Assembly (NCBI GenBank): GCA_020055645.1
Contig: CM034546.1
Span: forward strand, 53,134,001-53,198,000
Source: Tomocerus qinae
Taxonomy: Eukaryota > Arthropoda > Collembola > Entomobryomorpha > Tomoceridae
Direction of reading: 5' to 3'
DNA length: 64,000 bases
The position numbers were made by a program, and so were the translations under genes. The notes under the pieces are model-generated. The model saw only the letters and a list, made by a program, of their open reading frames with translations, was not told the DNA's origin and searched no databases. Positions 12,151 through 22,687 of the stretch are shown here, piece by piece. Every line of letters begins with the position of its first letter. The first letter of the stretch is position 1.

Positions 12151-13212
12151 CTAGGTATACTGTAAACGATCAATGGGAATACGTTTACGCTGCGCACGAT
12201 GTGCTGCTCCCGACGGAGACACTGGTGGAGTGGTTGGTGGAGGAGGGGGTGTAGTGGCCTCGTGAACAGACGGAGACGGAGGTGCACTACCGCTTTCCAC
12301 CTTCACTGGTGTGGAGGGGGCAGATGGTCGGGGAGACGGCCCTGGCTGAACATTTATCTGGGTGGGAATAAATTCCGCCACTTCCCCTGATAAAATATGA
12401 TCCACATGACGTTTCATGACACGACCCGCGACATCTACATGATAGGAAACAGGACCCACACAACGAACTATGGTACCCTTAGACCACTTCCGGGAGTTTG
12501 CAGAGAAAGTTTGGACCCACACTGATTGACCGACTTGAAAATCACGAGGGGGAGACTTTCCCTGGAAAGATTCCTGTTGCAGCTCCTGCTTCACACGAAC
12601 CCGAGTATGGACATCCGGACGAATAAGATCCATAAGAGTCTTAGGCCGAAACTTGAACAACAACTCTGACGGTGACACGTCAGTAGTACTATGGGGAGTT
12701 GTGCGATAATTCAACAAGAAATTGCACAGCGACAAATTAACATTGGACTTGTCACCCCGTTTTAATGCGTTTTTAAATGACTGTACAAAACGCTCGGCTT
12801 CCCCATTACTACGAGGATGATAAGCACTGCTGGTAGTGTGACGAACTCCATTTCGCACACAAAATTCGCTGAATTCCTTTGACACAAACTGGGGGCCATT
12901 ATCAGAGACAATGGTTTCAGGAATGCCAAAACGAGAGAAAGTTTCGCGAACACAACTAATGACTTTCCCCGACGTAGAGTCATGACCAATGTTATACACT
13001 TCGGGCCATTTGGAGAAAGCATCAACAACAATTAACCACATATTGTTGCAAAAAGGACCAGCGAGGTCTATGTGCAGACGATGCCAAGCCCTCTCTGGAT
13101 ACGACCAGGGATGGAGAGGAGCAACACGAGGATTGGCTCTATGCTCCGCACAAGAAACACAACTTTTCACCAAATTGTCAATGTCATTGTCTATACCCGG
13201 CCACCAGACATA
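12151..13212 (-). CDS. Integrase portion of the Gypsy polyprotein, after an in-frame TAA
   Basis: The same frame continues directly past the TAA: YVWWPGID, the Cys pair (CVSCAEH) completing the HHCC zinc domain, and the DDE core (HIDLAGPF, VSDNGPQF, and SNGEAERFVQSFK carrying the Glu). A C-terminal chromatin/DNA-binding region follows (VWVQTF, KGTIV), then a Pro/Ser-rich tail to 12151. A separate Met exists at 13173 but would drop the first residues of the zinc domain. So the TAA is either a single nonsense mutation in an otherwise intact element or a stop read through at low level. Confidence 0.88.
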   Translation of the reverse strand, partial: YVWWPGIDNDIDNLVKSCVSCAEHRANPRVAPLHPWSYPERAWHRLHIDLAGPFCNNMWLIVVDAFSKWPEVYNIGHDSTSGKVISCVRETFSRFGIPETIVSDNGPQFVSKEFSEFCVRNGVRHTTSSAYHPRSNGEAERFVQSFKNALKRGDKSNVNLSLCNFLLNYRTTPHSTTDVSPSELLFKFRPKTLMDLIRPDVHTRVRVKQELQQESFQGKSPPRDFQVGQSVWVQTFSANSRKWSKGTIVRCVGPVSYHVDVAGRVMKRHVDHILSGEVAEFIPTQINVQPGPSPRPSAPSTPVKVESGSAPPSPSVHEATTPPPPPTTPPVSPSGAAHRAQRKRIPIDRLQYT

Positions 13213-16155
13213 TTAACGGGCAATGGACTTCATACGAACTATACCAGGATGAGTTTCATGAAGTTGACGAAGGACATCAGACTGGAGAGTTGAGGGGACG
13301 ACGACACGAACACCCCACATAACAATCCCCTGTTCCAAAGTAAGTTCATTACGATGACTGAAATATGGTTTTATTTCCACTGAAACTTGGGAGGCGGCGG
13401 TGGGCCAACCACTGGAAATGTAACGTATTATTTTAGACAAAAGAGGATCCCGGGACGTGCGAAATTTCACTAATTTAGAAGTCACAGGATTGCTTTCCCT
13501 AATTTGCCGAACAATAAAATCAGTTTGCTTGTCTGCCGGAGAACAGTCAGAGAGAGGCAAACGAGACAACACATCCGCATTACCATGACTCATGGTATTA
13601 CGATAAATAATGTCATACTGAAATTGGCTGAGAAAGACACTCCAACGATGCAGACGAGTTGCCACCAAGGGAGGTAATTCACGATTATTGCCAAAAATAG
13701 CCAACAGTGGCTTGTGATCGGTGACCAACAAAAATCGACGACCACACAAATATTGGAAGAACTTTTTCATTCCAAAAACAATAGAAAGACCCTCCCTTTC
13801 TATCTGAGAATAATTACGTTCTGCAGAAGAAAGAGTTTTAGAAGCATATGCAATGGGCTTTTCACTGCCATCGGCATACTTGTGGAAAAGGACAACACCC
13901 AATCCCACCGATGACGCATCACACGATATTCCAATCGGAATTGTCTGTTGAAAATCAGCGAGAACTCCAGCAGACGACACACATTTTTTTATACGGGCAA
14001 ATGCTGCCTGGCACTGACTAGTCCATTTCCACTCAACACCACTACGAGTGAGATTGACAAGCGGAGAACTAACATCAGAAATATTGGGAATGAACTTTGC
14101 ATAAAAGTTGACAAGTCCCAAAAACGACTTGACTTCGGACAAATCCTTCGGCGGTCTCATAGACATGATTGCATCCACCTTGGAGGGGTCAGGCTGTAGA
14201 CCATCCGATGAAATTAGGCGACCCAAAAATTTGATACTGGGCTCCATAAACTTGCACTTGGAACGAGAGAGTCGAAAATTGCACTCCCGCATTCGCTCAA
14301 ACACTTTTCGTAAATTAATAAGATGCTCGGCTTGGTTGCGACCAGAGCAAATTACGTCATCAATAAACGAACGACACATATCTATGTCACTTAACATTTT
14401 GTCCATCAGTTCCTGAAAAATAGCAGGTGAGGAGGCTATGCCTTGGGGCAAAACATTATATTGATATAAACCTCGAGGTGTGCTCACTACGAGAAACTTT
14501 CTACAACTTTCATCCATTTCGACTTGGTGAAAGGCATCAGGACCATCCAGTTGCGAAAATGTATCGCCACCGGAGACTGATTCAAAAATATCCTCTTCAC
14601 GTGACAAGGGATATTGAGTAACACACAATTGATTGTTAATAGTGCGCTTAAAATCACCAGTGATACGAACACCACCACTGGGTTTTGGTACAACAACCAA
14701 AGGAGAAGCCCAATCGGAATGAGCAACTCGACTTATTACACCTAACTGTTCCATGCGTTCCAGTTCCTTGTCCACTTTGTCACGAAGAGCAAAGGGGACG
14801 GGGCGGGCTCTGAAAAACCGTGGGACAGCATCATCTCGAAGCACTAACTTGGCTTTGAAATTTTTAATGGTGCCGACAGGTTTATCAAACACATCTGAGA
14901 ATTCATTCAACAATGAATTCAAACTATCGGAACTACACAGCCGATTCACTTGGAACTGGGAGCACTGAGACTTAATGCTATTCCAATCCATTTGAAAGGA
15001 ATTAATTAAGTCTCGCCCAAACAGCGAAGAACCATCTGCAACATGCAGGAAATGTTCGACTGTCTGATTATTGTATTTCACCACGCACTTAAATTTCCCC
15101 TTTGCATGGAATTTCTCACTGGTGTAAGTCTGAAAAACAACATTAGACTTACTAAGTTGGGGGGAACCCAAACTTTGCCAAAATTCCGACGAAACAAAAC
15201 TTGTACCTGAAGCGGTATCCAATTCCATATCATGATGTGTGTCGTTGACAAATAATGGAATGAAAATGGTACGATTAGTTGGAGAAATTTTTTTAACTGT
15301 GTGCACGTTACTGTTATTGTTACTGCTATTACCACTGTTTTTATTTTGTGTACCGGTAGCAGTACCAGATCTACAAAACTTAGAAAAATGTCCCTTTTTT
15401 GAACACTTGAAACATGTAACGTCCCCGTGGGGACAGTCTGCCTTCTTGTGGGCTTTACCACAGTTGGGACAACTCACTTTCCCAGCAGCTTTCGCCGGGG
15501 CTTTCTTCCCGGTGAAAGAATTTTTCGCACGACCAACTTGGTGCGTAGCACTAGAAGGAGACTCAGGTTGGGAACTTCCCGACAAACGAATTAGTTGAGT
15601 ACTGGCTTCAGCAGACTCCTGGCTAATTGCAATTGAAACAGCTTTGGAGAGAGAGAGACTGTCATCCTCCAAAAACAGCCGTTTCTGTGCAGCCTCAGAC
15701 AAAAGGCCAAAAACAAACTGGTCACGCAAAGAAATATCCAAACCGGCGAACTTGCAAGTTATTGCTAACTTACGTAACTCAGAGAGAAACAGAGTAACTG
15801 ATTCACCAGGCCGTTGTTTGCGACTAAAAAACTTAAATCGCTCAGCAATGGCTTTGGGAGCCGGTTTAAAATGAGCTTTCAAAGTATCACCCAAGGACTT
15901 TAAACTTAAAGCTTCCGGTTTATCCGGTGACACTAACGAACAAAGGACACTGTAGGTAGAGAGGCCAATGGAAGACAATAATATTGACCTTGCCTTAATC
16001 TCACCGTCCTTAGTGGAAACATCCACGTCGTTGGCTTGCAGGTAATTCTGCAGAACGCCAAGATAAGAGTCTATGTCGTCACACGACTCATTGAAAGGGG
16101 ACAACTTTCCAACAGGCATAGTAGAAAGTACTCCGTGACACGGGTAACAAAACAC
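13213..16155 (-). CDS. Gag-Pol polyprotein of the Gypsy element (Gag, protease, RT, RNase H, start of integrase)
   Basis: A 980-residue open frame. Order of domains: Gag-like helical region to about residue 200; zinc knuckles around residues 234-264 (CPNCGKAHKKADCP, then CFKCSKKGHFSKFC); aspartic protease with ELDTASGTSF (about 315); reverse transcriptase from about 440, with RITGDF, the ARxxP region and the catalytic FIDDVI; RNase H with ISCDASSVGLG and VTDHKP; and the histidine half of the integrase zinc-binding domain (LHETHPG). The frame ends in TAA at 13213-13215, right after MKSIAR, inside the integrase HHCC domain. Gag and Pol share one frame with no shift between them. Confidence 0.92.
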   Translation of the reverse strand: MFCYPCHGVLSTMPVGKLSPFNESCDDIDSYLGVLQNYLQANDVDVSTKDGEIKARSILLSSIGLSTYSVLCSLVSPDKPEALSLKSLGDTLKAHFKPAPKAIAERFKFFSRKQRPGESVTLFLSELRKLAITCKFAGLDISLRDQFVFGLLSEAAQKRLFLEDDSLSLSKAVSIAISQESAEASTQLIRLSGSSQPESPSSATHQVGRAKNSFTGKKAPAKAAGKVSCPNCGKAHKKADCPHGDVTCFKCSKKGHFSKFCRSGTATGTQNKNSGNSSNNNSNVHTVKKISPTNRTIFIPLFVNDTHHDMELDTASGTSFVSSEFWQSLGSPQLSKSNVVFQTYTSEKFHAKGKFKCVVKYNNQTVEHFLHVADGSSLFGRDLINSFQMDWNSIKSQCSQFQVNRLCSSDSLNSLLNEFSDVFDKPVGTIKNFKAKLVLRDDAVPRFFRARPVPFALRDKVDKELERMEQLGVISRVAHSDWASPLVVVPKPSGGVRITGDFKRTINNQLCVTQYPLSREEDIFESVSGGDTFSQLDGPDAFHQVEMDESCRKFLVVSTPRGLYQYNVLPQGIASSPAIFQELMDKMLSDIDMCRSFIDDVICSGRNQAEHLINLRKVFERMRECNFRLSRSKCKFMEPSIKFLGRLISSDGLQPDPSKVDAIMSMRPPKDLSEVKSFLGLVNFYAKFIPNISDVSSPLVNLTRSGVEWKWTSQCQAAFARIKKCVSSAGVLADFQQTIPIGISCDASSVGLGVVLFHKYADGSEKPIAYASKTLSSAERNYSQIEREGLSIVFGMKKFFQYLCGRRFLLVTDHKPLLAIFGNNRELPPLVATRLHRWSVFLSQFQYDIIYRNTMSHGNADVLSRLPLSDCSPADKQTDFIVRQIRESNPVTSKLVKFRTSRDPLLSKIIRYISSGWPTAASQVSVEIKPYFSHRNELTLEQGIVMWGVRVVVPSTLQSDVLRQLHETHPGIVRMKSIAR

Positions 16156-16176
16156 GCAAAAACAGGCTTAAACGGA

Positions 16177-16191
16177 AAGCAGGCTGCGCCA
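16177..16191 (-). promoter_or_regulatory. Putative primer-binding site
   Basis: Directly inside the 5' LTR the minus strand reads TGGCGCAGCCTGC after two T residues. A TGG start is expected of a site complementary to the CCA end of a tRNA; which tRNA cannot be stated without a tRNA set. Confidence 0.5.
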
Positions 16192-16193
16192 AA

Positions 16194-16471
16194 TGTTGTA
16201 TTATGATGAGCAATTATGACACAAATTGCTGCGATAATAAACTACGACTTTATTAAGAGACATTCAGAAACAAAGTACAGAACAAAAAGATAAAGTACAT
16301 ACATATTACATACATAAGATGAGAAGAGACGAATGAACTGAAAACGCCCCTAAGTCACCAAGGTTAAGATCAGATCAGCGTACGTGCAGATCTGAGCTTG
16401 CAGTAATTACTTCACACTGCATTACTGTACACTACATATATTTATATGAACAGAGATATAAATATACTACA
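16194..16471 (-). repeat. 5' LTR of the Gypsy element
   Basis: 278 bp; on the coding (minus) strand it begins TGTAGTATATTTATATC and ends TAATACAACA. It would carry the promoter for the element. The following bases on the minus strand hold the putative primer-binding site. Confidence 0.9.
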
Positions 16472-16476
16472 CATAC

Positions 16477-17497
16477 ATTCCGAATGATTGCTATATGTCT
16501 TCCACTGAAACTGAAGGTGGCAAAGGGAACTTCATTTTACTCACTGGAGCTAATATGGGTGGAAAATCTACTTTAATGAGACAAGTTGGCCTTATCGCCA
16601 TTCTTAGTCATATGGTAATTGTTTTAATCTCCTATAAAATATGTTATAATGTATTCTATCTCAAAGACATGTCACGTGATTTTCAAACACCTGGATGGTT
16701 TTGTTTTCAAAATTATTTTAAATTATAGTCGACTTTTTTGTTATTTATTGTGAAATAGACCCTTATTTAACAATAATTGTGATTTTTATTTTCTGGGCGT
16801 GATAAATAGATTATTTTATTTTTTAGGGATGTTACGTTCCTGCAGAAAGCTGTGAGTTGAGTACGATTGATCGCGTATTCACTCGAATTGGAGCTAATGA
16901 TAACATCTGTGGGGGTGAGAGCACGTTCCACGTTGAAGTATCCGAAACCGCTTCAATTCTACGGTATGGTACCAAGAAATCTTTGGTGCTGATTGACGAG
17001 CTAGGAAGAGGAACGTCTACATATGACGGAATGTCAATAGCCCAGTCAGTAGCTACATACTTGGCCGATCAACACATTCGGACCGTTTTCGCCACCCATT
17101 ATCACACTTTGGCTTACGGAATGAAGGATATGGACTCTGTTCAATTGAAACACATGGTACCATTAATTAAAATAAAATTAATTTATGACTACAAAATATC
17201 ATTTGATCGGAATAGAACGATTTACTGTAATAAAAATGTATTTTCCTTTAGGCATTTGAAGTTAAAAAGGTGAAAGAAGGCAATGCCGATGTTGAGAAAC
17301 TGACTTTTCTATACGTTATGGTTGACGGCCATTGTGACAAATCTTATGGATTCCGCGTTGCAAGAATCTCCGGTGTACCTAACGAAATTGTAAGCGAGGC
17401 TGAGATGATGGGGGAGAAGTTTGAAGAAAATGTAACTAAGGTCAACACTTTTCGTACTCATTTGATCGAAATAAAAAAATTGATGGCAGAGTTATAG
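16477..17497 (+). pseudogene. MSH6: MSH6 3' exons: ATPase domain and C-terminus
   Basis: The exon cut by the retrotransposon resumes here and ends at 16614; the next two are 16827-17156 and 17252-17497 (TAG). This part has no internal stop or shift. It carries the ABC-type ATPase of MutS proteins: Walker A GANMGGKST (about 16543-16569), [12 protein letters not shown], the signature region GESTF, Walker [14 protein letters not shown] with its catalytic Glu, and the ATHYH switch histidine. The C-terminal helices (DKSYGFRVARISG, then a Glu/Lys-rich end) fit the MSH2-binding helix-turn-helix region. Its good state compared with the upstream half suggests that decay is recent. Confidence 0.9.
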
Positions 17498-18348
17498 ATC
17501 GCTGTTGAAATATTTACTCCCAGTTAAGTTTTCTTTCCAGTAATTCATTATAGATTCCAATATAATTATTTTGTATATGGTTCTCTTCTTACTTGCTCTC
17601 TTTTACATGAGATTTATAATCAGCCATAATTAATTAGCTATTTACATTTCCACAATCCACAGTATCCATTTTATAAACCTAGTTTTAAAGTCAAGTTCAG
17701 TGTTTCAATTTACAATTCACTATAATAATATAGTATATACGTTTGCAGTTTTGTTTATGGCATTTAAAGCATAAGAACTTCCTATTCCGTTCTTAACTAA
17801 TAATTAATATGGTATTGCCTTATGTTTTGGAATGAAAAATTATTTAATAAAAGTGTTCATCTCTCATATTTTTATTTTAAGTGCCAATAATTGTCCTGTT
17901 TTTTAATACTACTTGTCTTAATGTGACTTTCTCTTTTATATTTGACCAATGACCTACATATAAAACATAAAAGCTCCGCTTTGGGTTTTAAAACATTTTT
18001 TTTCTAATTACCAATATGCCTATGAAATTAAGTACCTGGTTAATGTAATAAATCATTACTACTGAAATAAAATCATATGGTGTATTCCACTTTTTAGCGA
18101 AAGAAATCAGAAAATCAATTCATAATTATTTACTTCTATATAGGATTAGGGATTTTATATCAGCTAGATATTTAGATATCTATAATGCAAGAAATGCATT
18201 TGATGATGATATATGCATAATTTGTAGCTGTGGTACCCATGGCTAGTATGAAATAAAATCACACTTGCGCATGTATCCATCTGCTCTTAGGTAAAAATTA
18301 TTAGAAACCATTAAAGCGACAAATTTTATGCGCAAGCCCAATGTAGGA
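17498..18348. other. 3' flank of MSH6; nothing coded
   Basis: AT-rich. Possible polyadenylation signals (AATAAA-like) occur at about 17846-17851 and 18046-18051. The stretch 18240-18348 is less AT-rich but is not recognised. Confidence 0.4.
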
Positions 18349-19128
18349 TCTCTATATATAATCGTAGACTTCAATAAATTTACCTGTCTATGTATGTACG
18401 TGTGGTAGGGAGAACCTAGGGAACCTGCATATATTACGTAACGCAAACCCTCCCCCCCCCGATGTGTAACGCAAGTGCTGACTGCAACACTTTTGGGTAT
18501 CTCCTCCTCCCATCAACTGCACATGTAATATATGCAGGCTCCTTAAAAGCAAAAAAGCAAAATGCGCAAGCCCAATTCCTCTAAACCAACAAAATGAGTC
18601 GTTTCACGTTTCATATTATTATTATAACGTCTAAATAAAAATAGAAATTTACATAAGAAGATTGAATGGTGAGTGGGGATCGAATGGATATGATTAGCGA
18701 AAGGGAACATTTCGTAATGATCGTAATGTGCGTATTAAATAGCATTTCAAAACTTCTAATCCAAAGTGGTTCTGCTATAATATCGACATACTTATTCAAC
18801 ATTTTTAATAGAGCTGGGTTTACTTTTTACTACCCTCTTAATTCTTTTGTGTCAGTTGGGATATCTTTTTGTAGAATTAAATAACAGTACTGGGAGCCAC
18901 TATTTATTCTTTAAAACTAGTTATTCGTAAGTTGACTCATGGGGTTTGTAGGTTTTTCCAAAATCGTAGAGGAATCTTATTATTTCGATTTTAAAAGGAA
19001 GCTTTTTGGTAACTTTGTGGGAGTTTTTTCGAAAATAGTCTTTCATTGTTCCCTGTATTTGATGCTACGATCTACAGTTAATAGTATTAATTTAAATGTA
19101 CTTTGCATTTACAAAGTTAACATACATT
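18349..19128 (+). mobile_element. Helitron-like non-autonomous element, 3'-truncated copy
   Basis: Starts A|TCTCTATATATAATCGTAGA and runs about 780 bp parallel to the full copy at 43950-44935. It shares the block with CCTGCATATATTACGTAACGC and its inverted partner about 100 bp later, and a block that on the other strand encodes a conserved 63-residue frame. The CTAG end is missing; similarity fades near 19128. Confidence 0.6.
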
Positions 19129-19199
19129 ATGCTGGACTTTGTCTGGAGCCTGGGGCTGTAGTCACGATGGGACACGGAAAGTTACAAAATGGTGGCACA

Positions 19200-21610
19200 G
19201 CTCTTTGTCTTTTAGTCTCCAGTCAGATTCGAAAGACTTCATTTTGCTTCTGGACTTGGAACGAATCACACGTACCTCGCTTTGTGCTCTTTTTCTGCAA
19301 ATTAAAACATTTAGTGAAAAAGTCGGCATGGATATTCGGAAAATTCCCGAGTTGGGTGAAAATGGTAACAGCCTTTGTGATAGCAGGTGAATCAATTACT
19401 ACCATTTAATACAATTTATTCCATATTACTATCAATTTCTATTTTATTGATTATGTATATGACTCAAATTGATTATTTTAATGTATTTACGACAGGGTTG
19501 ATAAATTAGAAAAGCAAAATACCGAAGAGAATACAAAAGAGCTCTGAAAATGGAAGCCTACTACAAAGAAAAAGTAAACGATTTTGTTAACTCGAAACCG
19601 GTCCCGGAAATCGTCGTCGTCCTAATCAGATATTTCCCCTGGAATATGTACTCTCCCAAATGGCATGTGACATCTACACAAAAAATAAATATCCGATGGT
19701 GTCAGGTCACTCATTTGACCAAGAAGCATTTGAAATATTGGAACAGACCAAGTACAAGAAGATGAAGAGGATGGCTTGTAATTACCATAGAACGGTATTA
19801 TTGCTTTATATTTGTAATTATATCTAATCAAATATATACAGTAACAAGACAAATCCTAAATTGATAAACATAAACATAAATAATTGCATAATGTATTTTT
19901 TATTCTAGAGTTACAAAGGATTTTGCTACTGTCCATTAAGAAATGTCAACTTACACGCATATAATATCACCGGGATATTAGCGGATCCAGAAGTTGCTAC
20001 TGTTGGAATACACACCCCATCCATGCTAAGTGAAAAGGAAGAATTAAACAAGCGGATTAATCAGCTCAAGTACTGGTCCACTATTTTTGAACGCCGAGTC
20101 CCAATTCTAATCCCGGTAAGTACAGATATTATATATTTCTTATGATAACAACTAATTTGAATCAATCTTTCAATTAATTTCATTTATACGGAAATAATTT
20201 CCTTACTTAGGAAAATTAAAAGTCTGAAGAATTACCAATCAGAAGTGGCAGTTCTAATGTCGAAGTTGCTAAATCGACTGAATTCGAGAAAATACTTGTT
20301 CCTGATGTTACCATACCTCTTCCAGTAAATACTTCTCAGGGGATTAATACGTTACTTAGTGAATCGTCAGTTTCTCCACCGGGACCTGAAAATGCCTACA
20401 CTGTAAGTTTATAATTTGTTTAAAAAGTTTAAATTCGTTGCTCACATGTATAAACATAATAATCATGCACTTTGTGATGTGAAACAGGGACAGAATGTAA
20501 ATCCGGGTATTAGACCACAGCTTTCTGAACCCCAAGACAGATTGTGTCCACCTGCTATGCAAAACAATCTTGCAAATGTCAACAAGGTAAGTTTATTCTT
20601 TAATTTGGAATTCATATTAGTAATATAAAATTAATCATATCCATTTTAATGTAATACAGGTTAGACAGGGGCAGAATATGGATCCAAAAAATAGCACAGC
20701 ACTTGGAAAACCCCAAGTTAATATTGTCCACCTGGACCTCAACAGAGTCCTGCGAATATCTACGCTGTAAGTTTAATCAGTATTAGCCTAATTTTAAATC
20801 CGTATCGTAAGTGTATCAAAATAATCGTTTACTTTTGAATATATACAGGGACAGAATACGAATCCAGATATTGGCACATCGTTTCGAGTCCCCGAAGTCA
20901 GATTTTTTTCGCCGGTTTCTCAAAATAACCCTGGAAATGTCTACACTGTAAGTTGGCCACTTAAGTATTAATATATTGTGTAAATCCATGCCTATTTAAT
21001 TTTAATTCGTATCATAAATGTGAAAATAATCATAATCATGTATTTTGATTATGTATAATACAGGGACAGAATATGAATCCAACTATCAACAGACCCCAAG
21101 TCAGATTTTCTCCACAGGCACCTCAAAATACAACTGCAAATGTCTACACTGTAAGTTTATAATATGATTCAAGATCAATTTTTGTATCTAAATTCTCACA
21201 AAATCCTTAGCAATGAACTAATTGCTATTTTGAATATTCAGCAGGAACAGAATATAGCTATTCCTACACTTGTTCCGGCATTGGTCTTCTGCCCCACTTT
21301 GGTTTCTATACCACTCCTCCTGCCACAGATGCCATCAATGCGGAATGTCTACTACCTCAACTCATTGCCATCAAACATCAGGCCGGATGCACCTCATAGC
21401 TTCAACAACCTGGACCAGAATAGCAATCAGATGAGACGAATGGATAATATAGCTGGAAATGGAGGTCCTCCGATCTTGCAGAGTCATCCTAACGTCCCGT
21501 TTCATGGCATTCGACCTCGCAACAATCCTCCTTCTACTATTGGTCAAACTCCAAATTCCTCTTTACCTGAGAACATTGTATCTGCAGAACACACTCTTGG
21601 ACGTCCATGA
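19200..21610 (+). pseudogene. Unrecognised gene with Asn/Pro-rich tandem exons, frames damaged
   Basis: Spliced exons I can follow: one ending 19386; 19496-19794; 19909-20115 (69 codons, SYKGFCYCPLRN...); 20223-20402; five short repeat exons (separate entry); and a last exon 21245-21610 rich in Asn, Pro and Ser. Introns are 60-120 bp with GT/AG ends. The 19496-19794 exon changes frame twice (near 19512 and 19603) when its protein-like stretches (REYKRALKMEAYYKEKVNDFV, then LEYVLSQMACDIYTKNKYPMVSGHSFDQ) are joined. At 20204-20222 either a TAA is in frame or a weak downstream AG is used. I do not recognise the family; a nucleic-acid-related role could be guessed from composition but nothing supports it. 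The Helitron-like copy lies just upstream and may have removed the 5' end. Confidence 0.5.
20488..21150 (+). repeat. Tandem exon-intron duplication, four short exons
   Basis: Exons at 20488-20586, 20660-20766, 20849-20947 and 21064-21150 begin with codons for GQNxNP or a variant and end in NVNK, NIYA, NVYT, NVYT, each followed by GTAAGT. The exon starting 21245 opens with EQN, and the exon ending 20402 closes with ENAYT, so the unit boundary is the intron. Spacing between starts is 172, 189, 215 and 181 bp. All are phase 0, so copies can be gained or lost without shifting the frame. The 20660 exon has an internal 1-base shift. Confidence 0.75.
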
Positions 21611-21901
21611 TCTTTCAATTACAACAGATACTACAATTCTTTCATAAACCCAATTAACCTGCCACATTATGATTTAACTGTACCTAACTTATGTCTAATG
21701 AATTGTATTTAGTAATTGTATATGAACTATGTGTATTGAAATTCTTCCAAGTATTAATGAATTTCAACTTTTGTTAATAGTTTTCATAGAATTGGTGATG
21801 TTATTTAATGGAAAAGGTATTTATTAGTTTTTAGTCGCCATTTTTTGTAATTCCTATGTAATACTGTTGATAAATAAATTATAATGGGCTATATAAATAA
21901 A

Positions 21902-22178
21902 CTAGTGAACCCAGCTAAGGGGGAAAATCTAGCACTCAAGAGAAATTCAGCAGGCCACGCATCACAGCAATGAAAACAATTTCGAAATTCGAAAACATCC
22001 CATTAGGTTATTATGTTAACTTTGTAACTACAAAGTATATTTAAATCAATATACTTTTATTTTCTATTGTGGTAGGCAAAATTAGCTGCAGCCCCAATTC
22101 CTGATAAAAAGGAATTTCCTACACCAAAATAATAACTGTAGATCAAACAGAAACAGTAGCATCAAACAGAGAACAATG
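21902..22178 (-). mobile_element. Helitron-like element, 3' end fragment
   Basis: On the minus strand it ends GGGTTCACTAG followed by T, the expected CTAG|T terminus. About 277 bp match the first part of the copy at 22688; similarity ends after the segment ending AATGAAAGACTC. Confidence 0.6.
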
Positions 22179-22374
22179 AAAGACTCAAACAGTAAGACTT
22201 ACTACACACATTAATTTAATGAACATAAAATTCTAGTTTTGTTATTTATGTTTGAAAGCTTATAGAAAACTAAAGTTTACCTAAATAACTTTTATTAGAA
22301 AAGGAATGTTATAAGACATAGCTAACGATTGTTTGATTGTAAGTGTCTGGGTTGAAGTAAGCCAGCCGTTGCAT

Positions 22375-22450
22375 GAGGGTGAGGAGGGTGAGGCGGGTGA
22401 GGGTGAGGAGCTTGAGGTGGGTGAGGAGTGTGAGAGTGAGGGTGAGGAGT
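22375..22450 (+). repeat. GGTGAG-rich minisatellite
   Basis: Degenerate tandem GGTGAG/GAGGGTGAG units over about 75 bp; purine-only on one strand. Confidence 0.7.
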
Positions 22451-22687
22451 ACATTTTTTACATTACGTATTTGAAGAGTTATATTGGGATGGGGAGGAGT
22501 AAATAAAATGTAGAATCATCAATTTCTTAATCCCCTGGGGGTAATCTATCAAGGTACTACAAAGGGAATTATTATTAGATACCTGACAAATGTAAGCAGG
22601 TTATCTGAAAAATAATTTAATTGTTTTGTTTGTAACTAAGCAAAACAAAAGGTCGGCCTATACGCTTTAAAACCCTTTATCTATTTA

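Larger units (their letters stand above)
11849..16471 (-). mobile_element. Ty3/Gypsy LTR retrotransposon inserted antisense in an MSH6 exon
   Basis: A 4623-bp element bounded by two 278-bp LTRs that look identical base for base, with TG...CA ends and the 5-bp target duplication CATAC (11844-11848 and 16472-16476). It is coded on the minus strand: gag, protease, reverse transcriptase, RNase H, integrase. That pol order (integrase last) marks Ty3/Gypsy. There is no third open frame resembling envelope. Identical LTRs mean a very recent insertion. It splits the MSH6 exon between the codons for Asp-Thr-Tyr and Ile-Pro-Asn, upstream of the ATPase P-loop. Confidence 0.95.
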
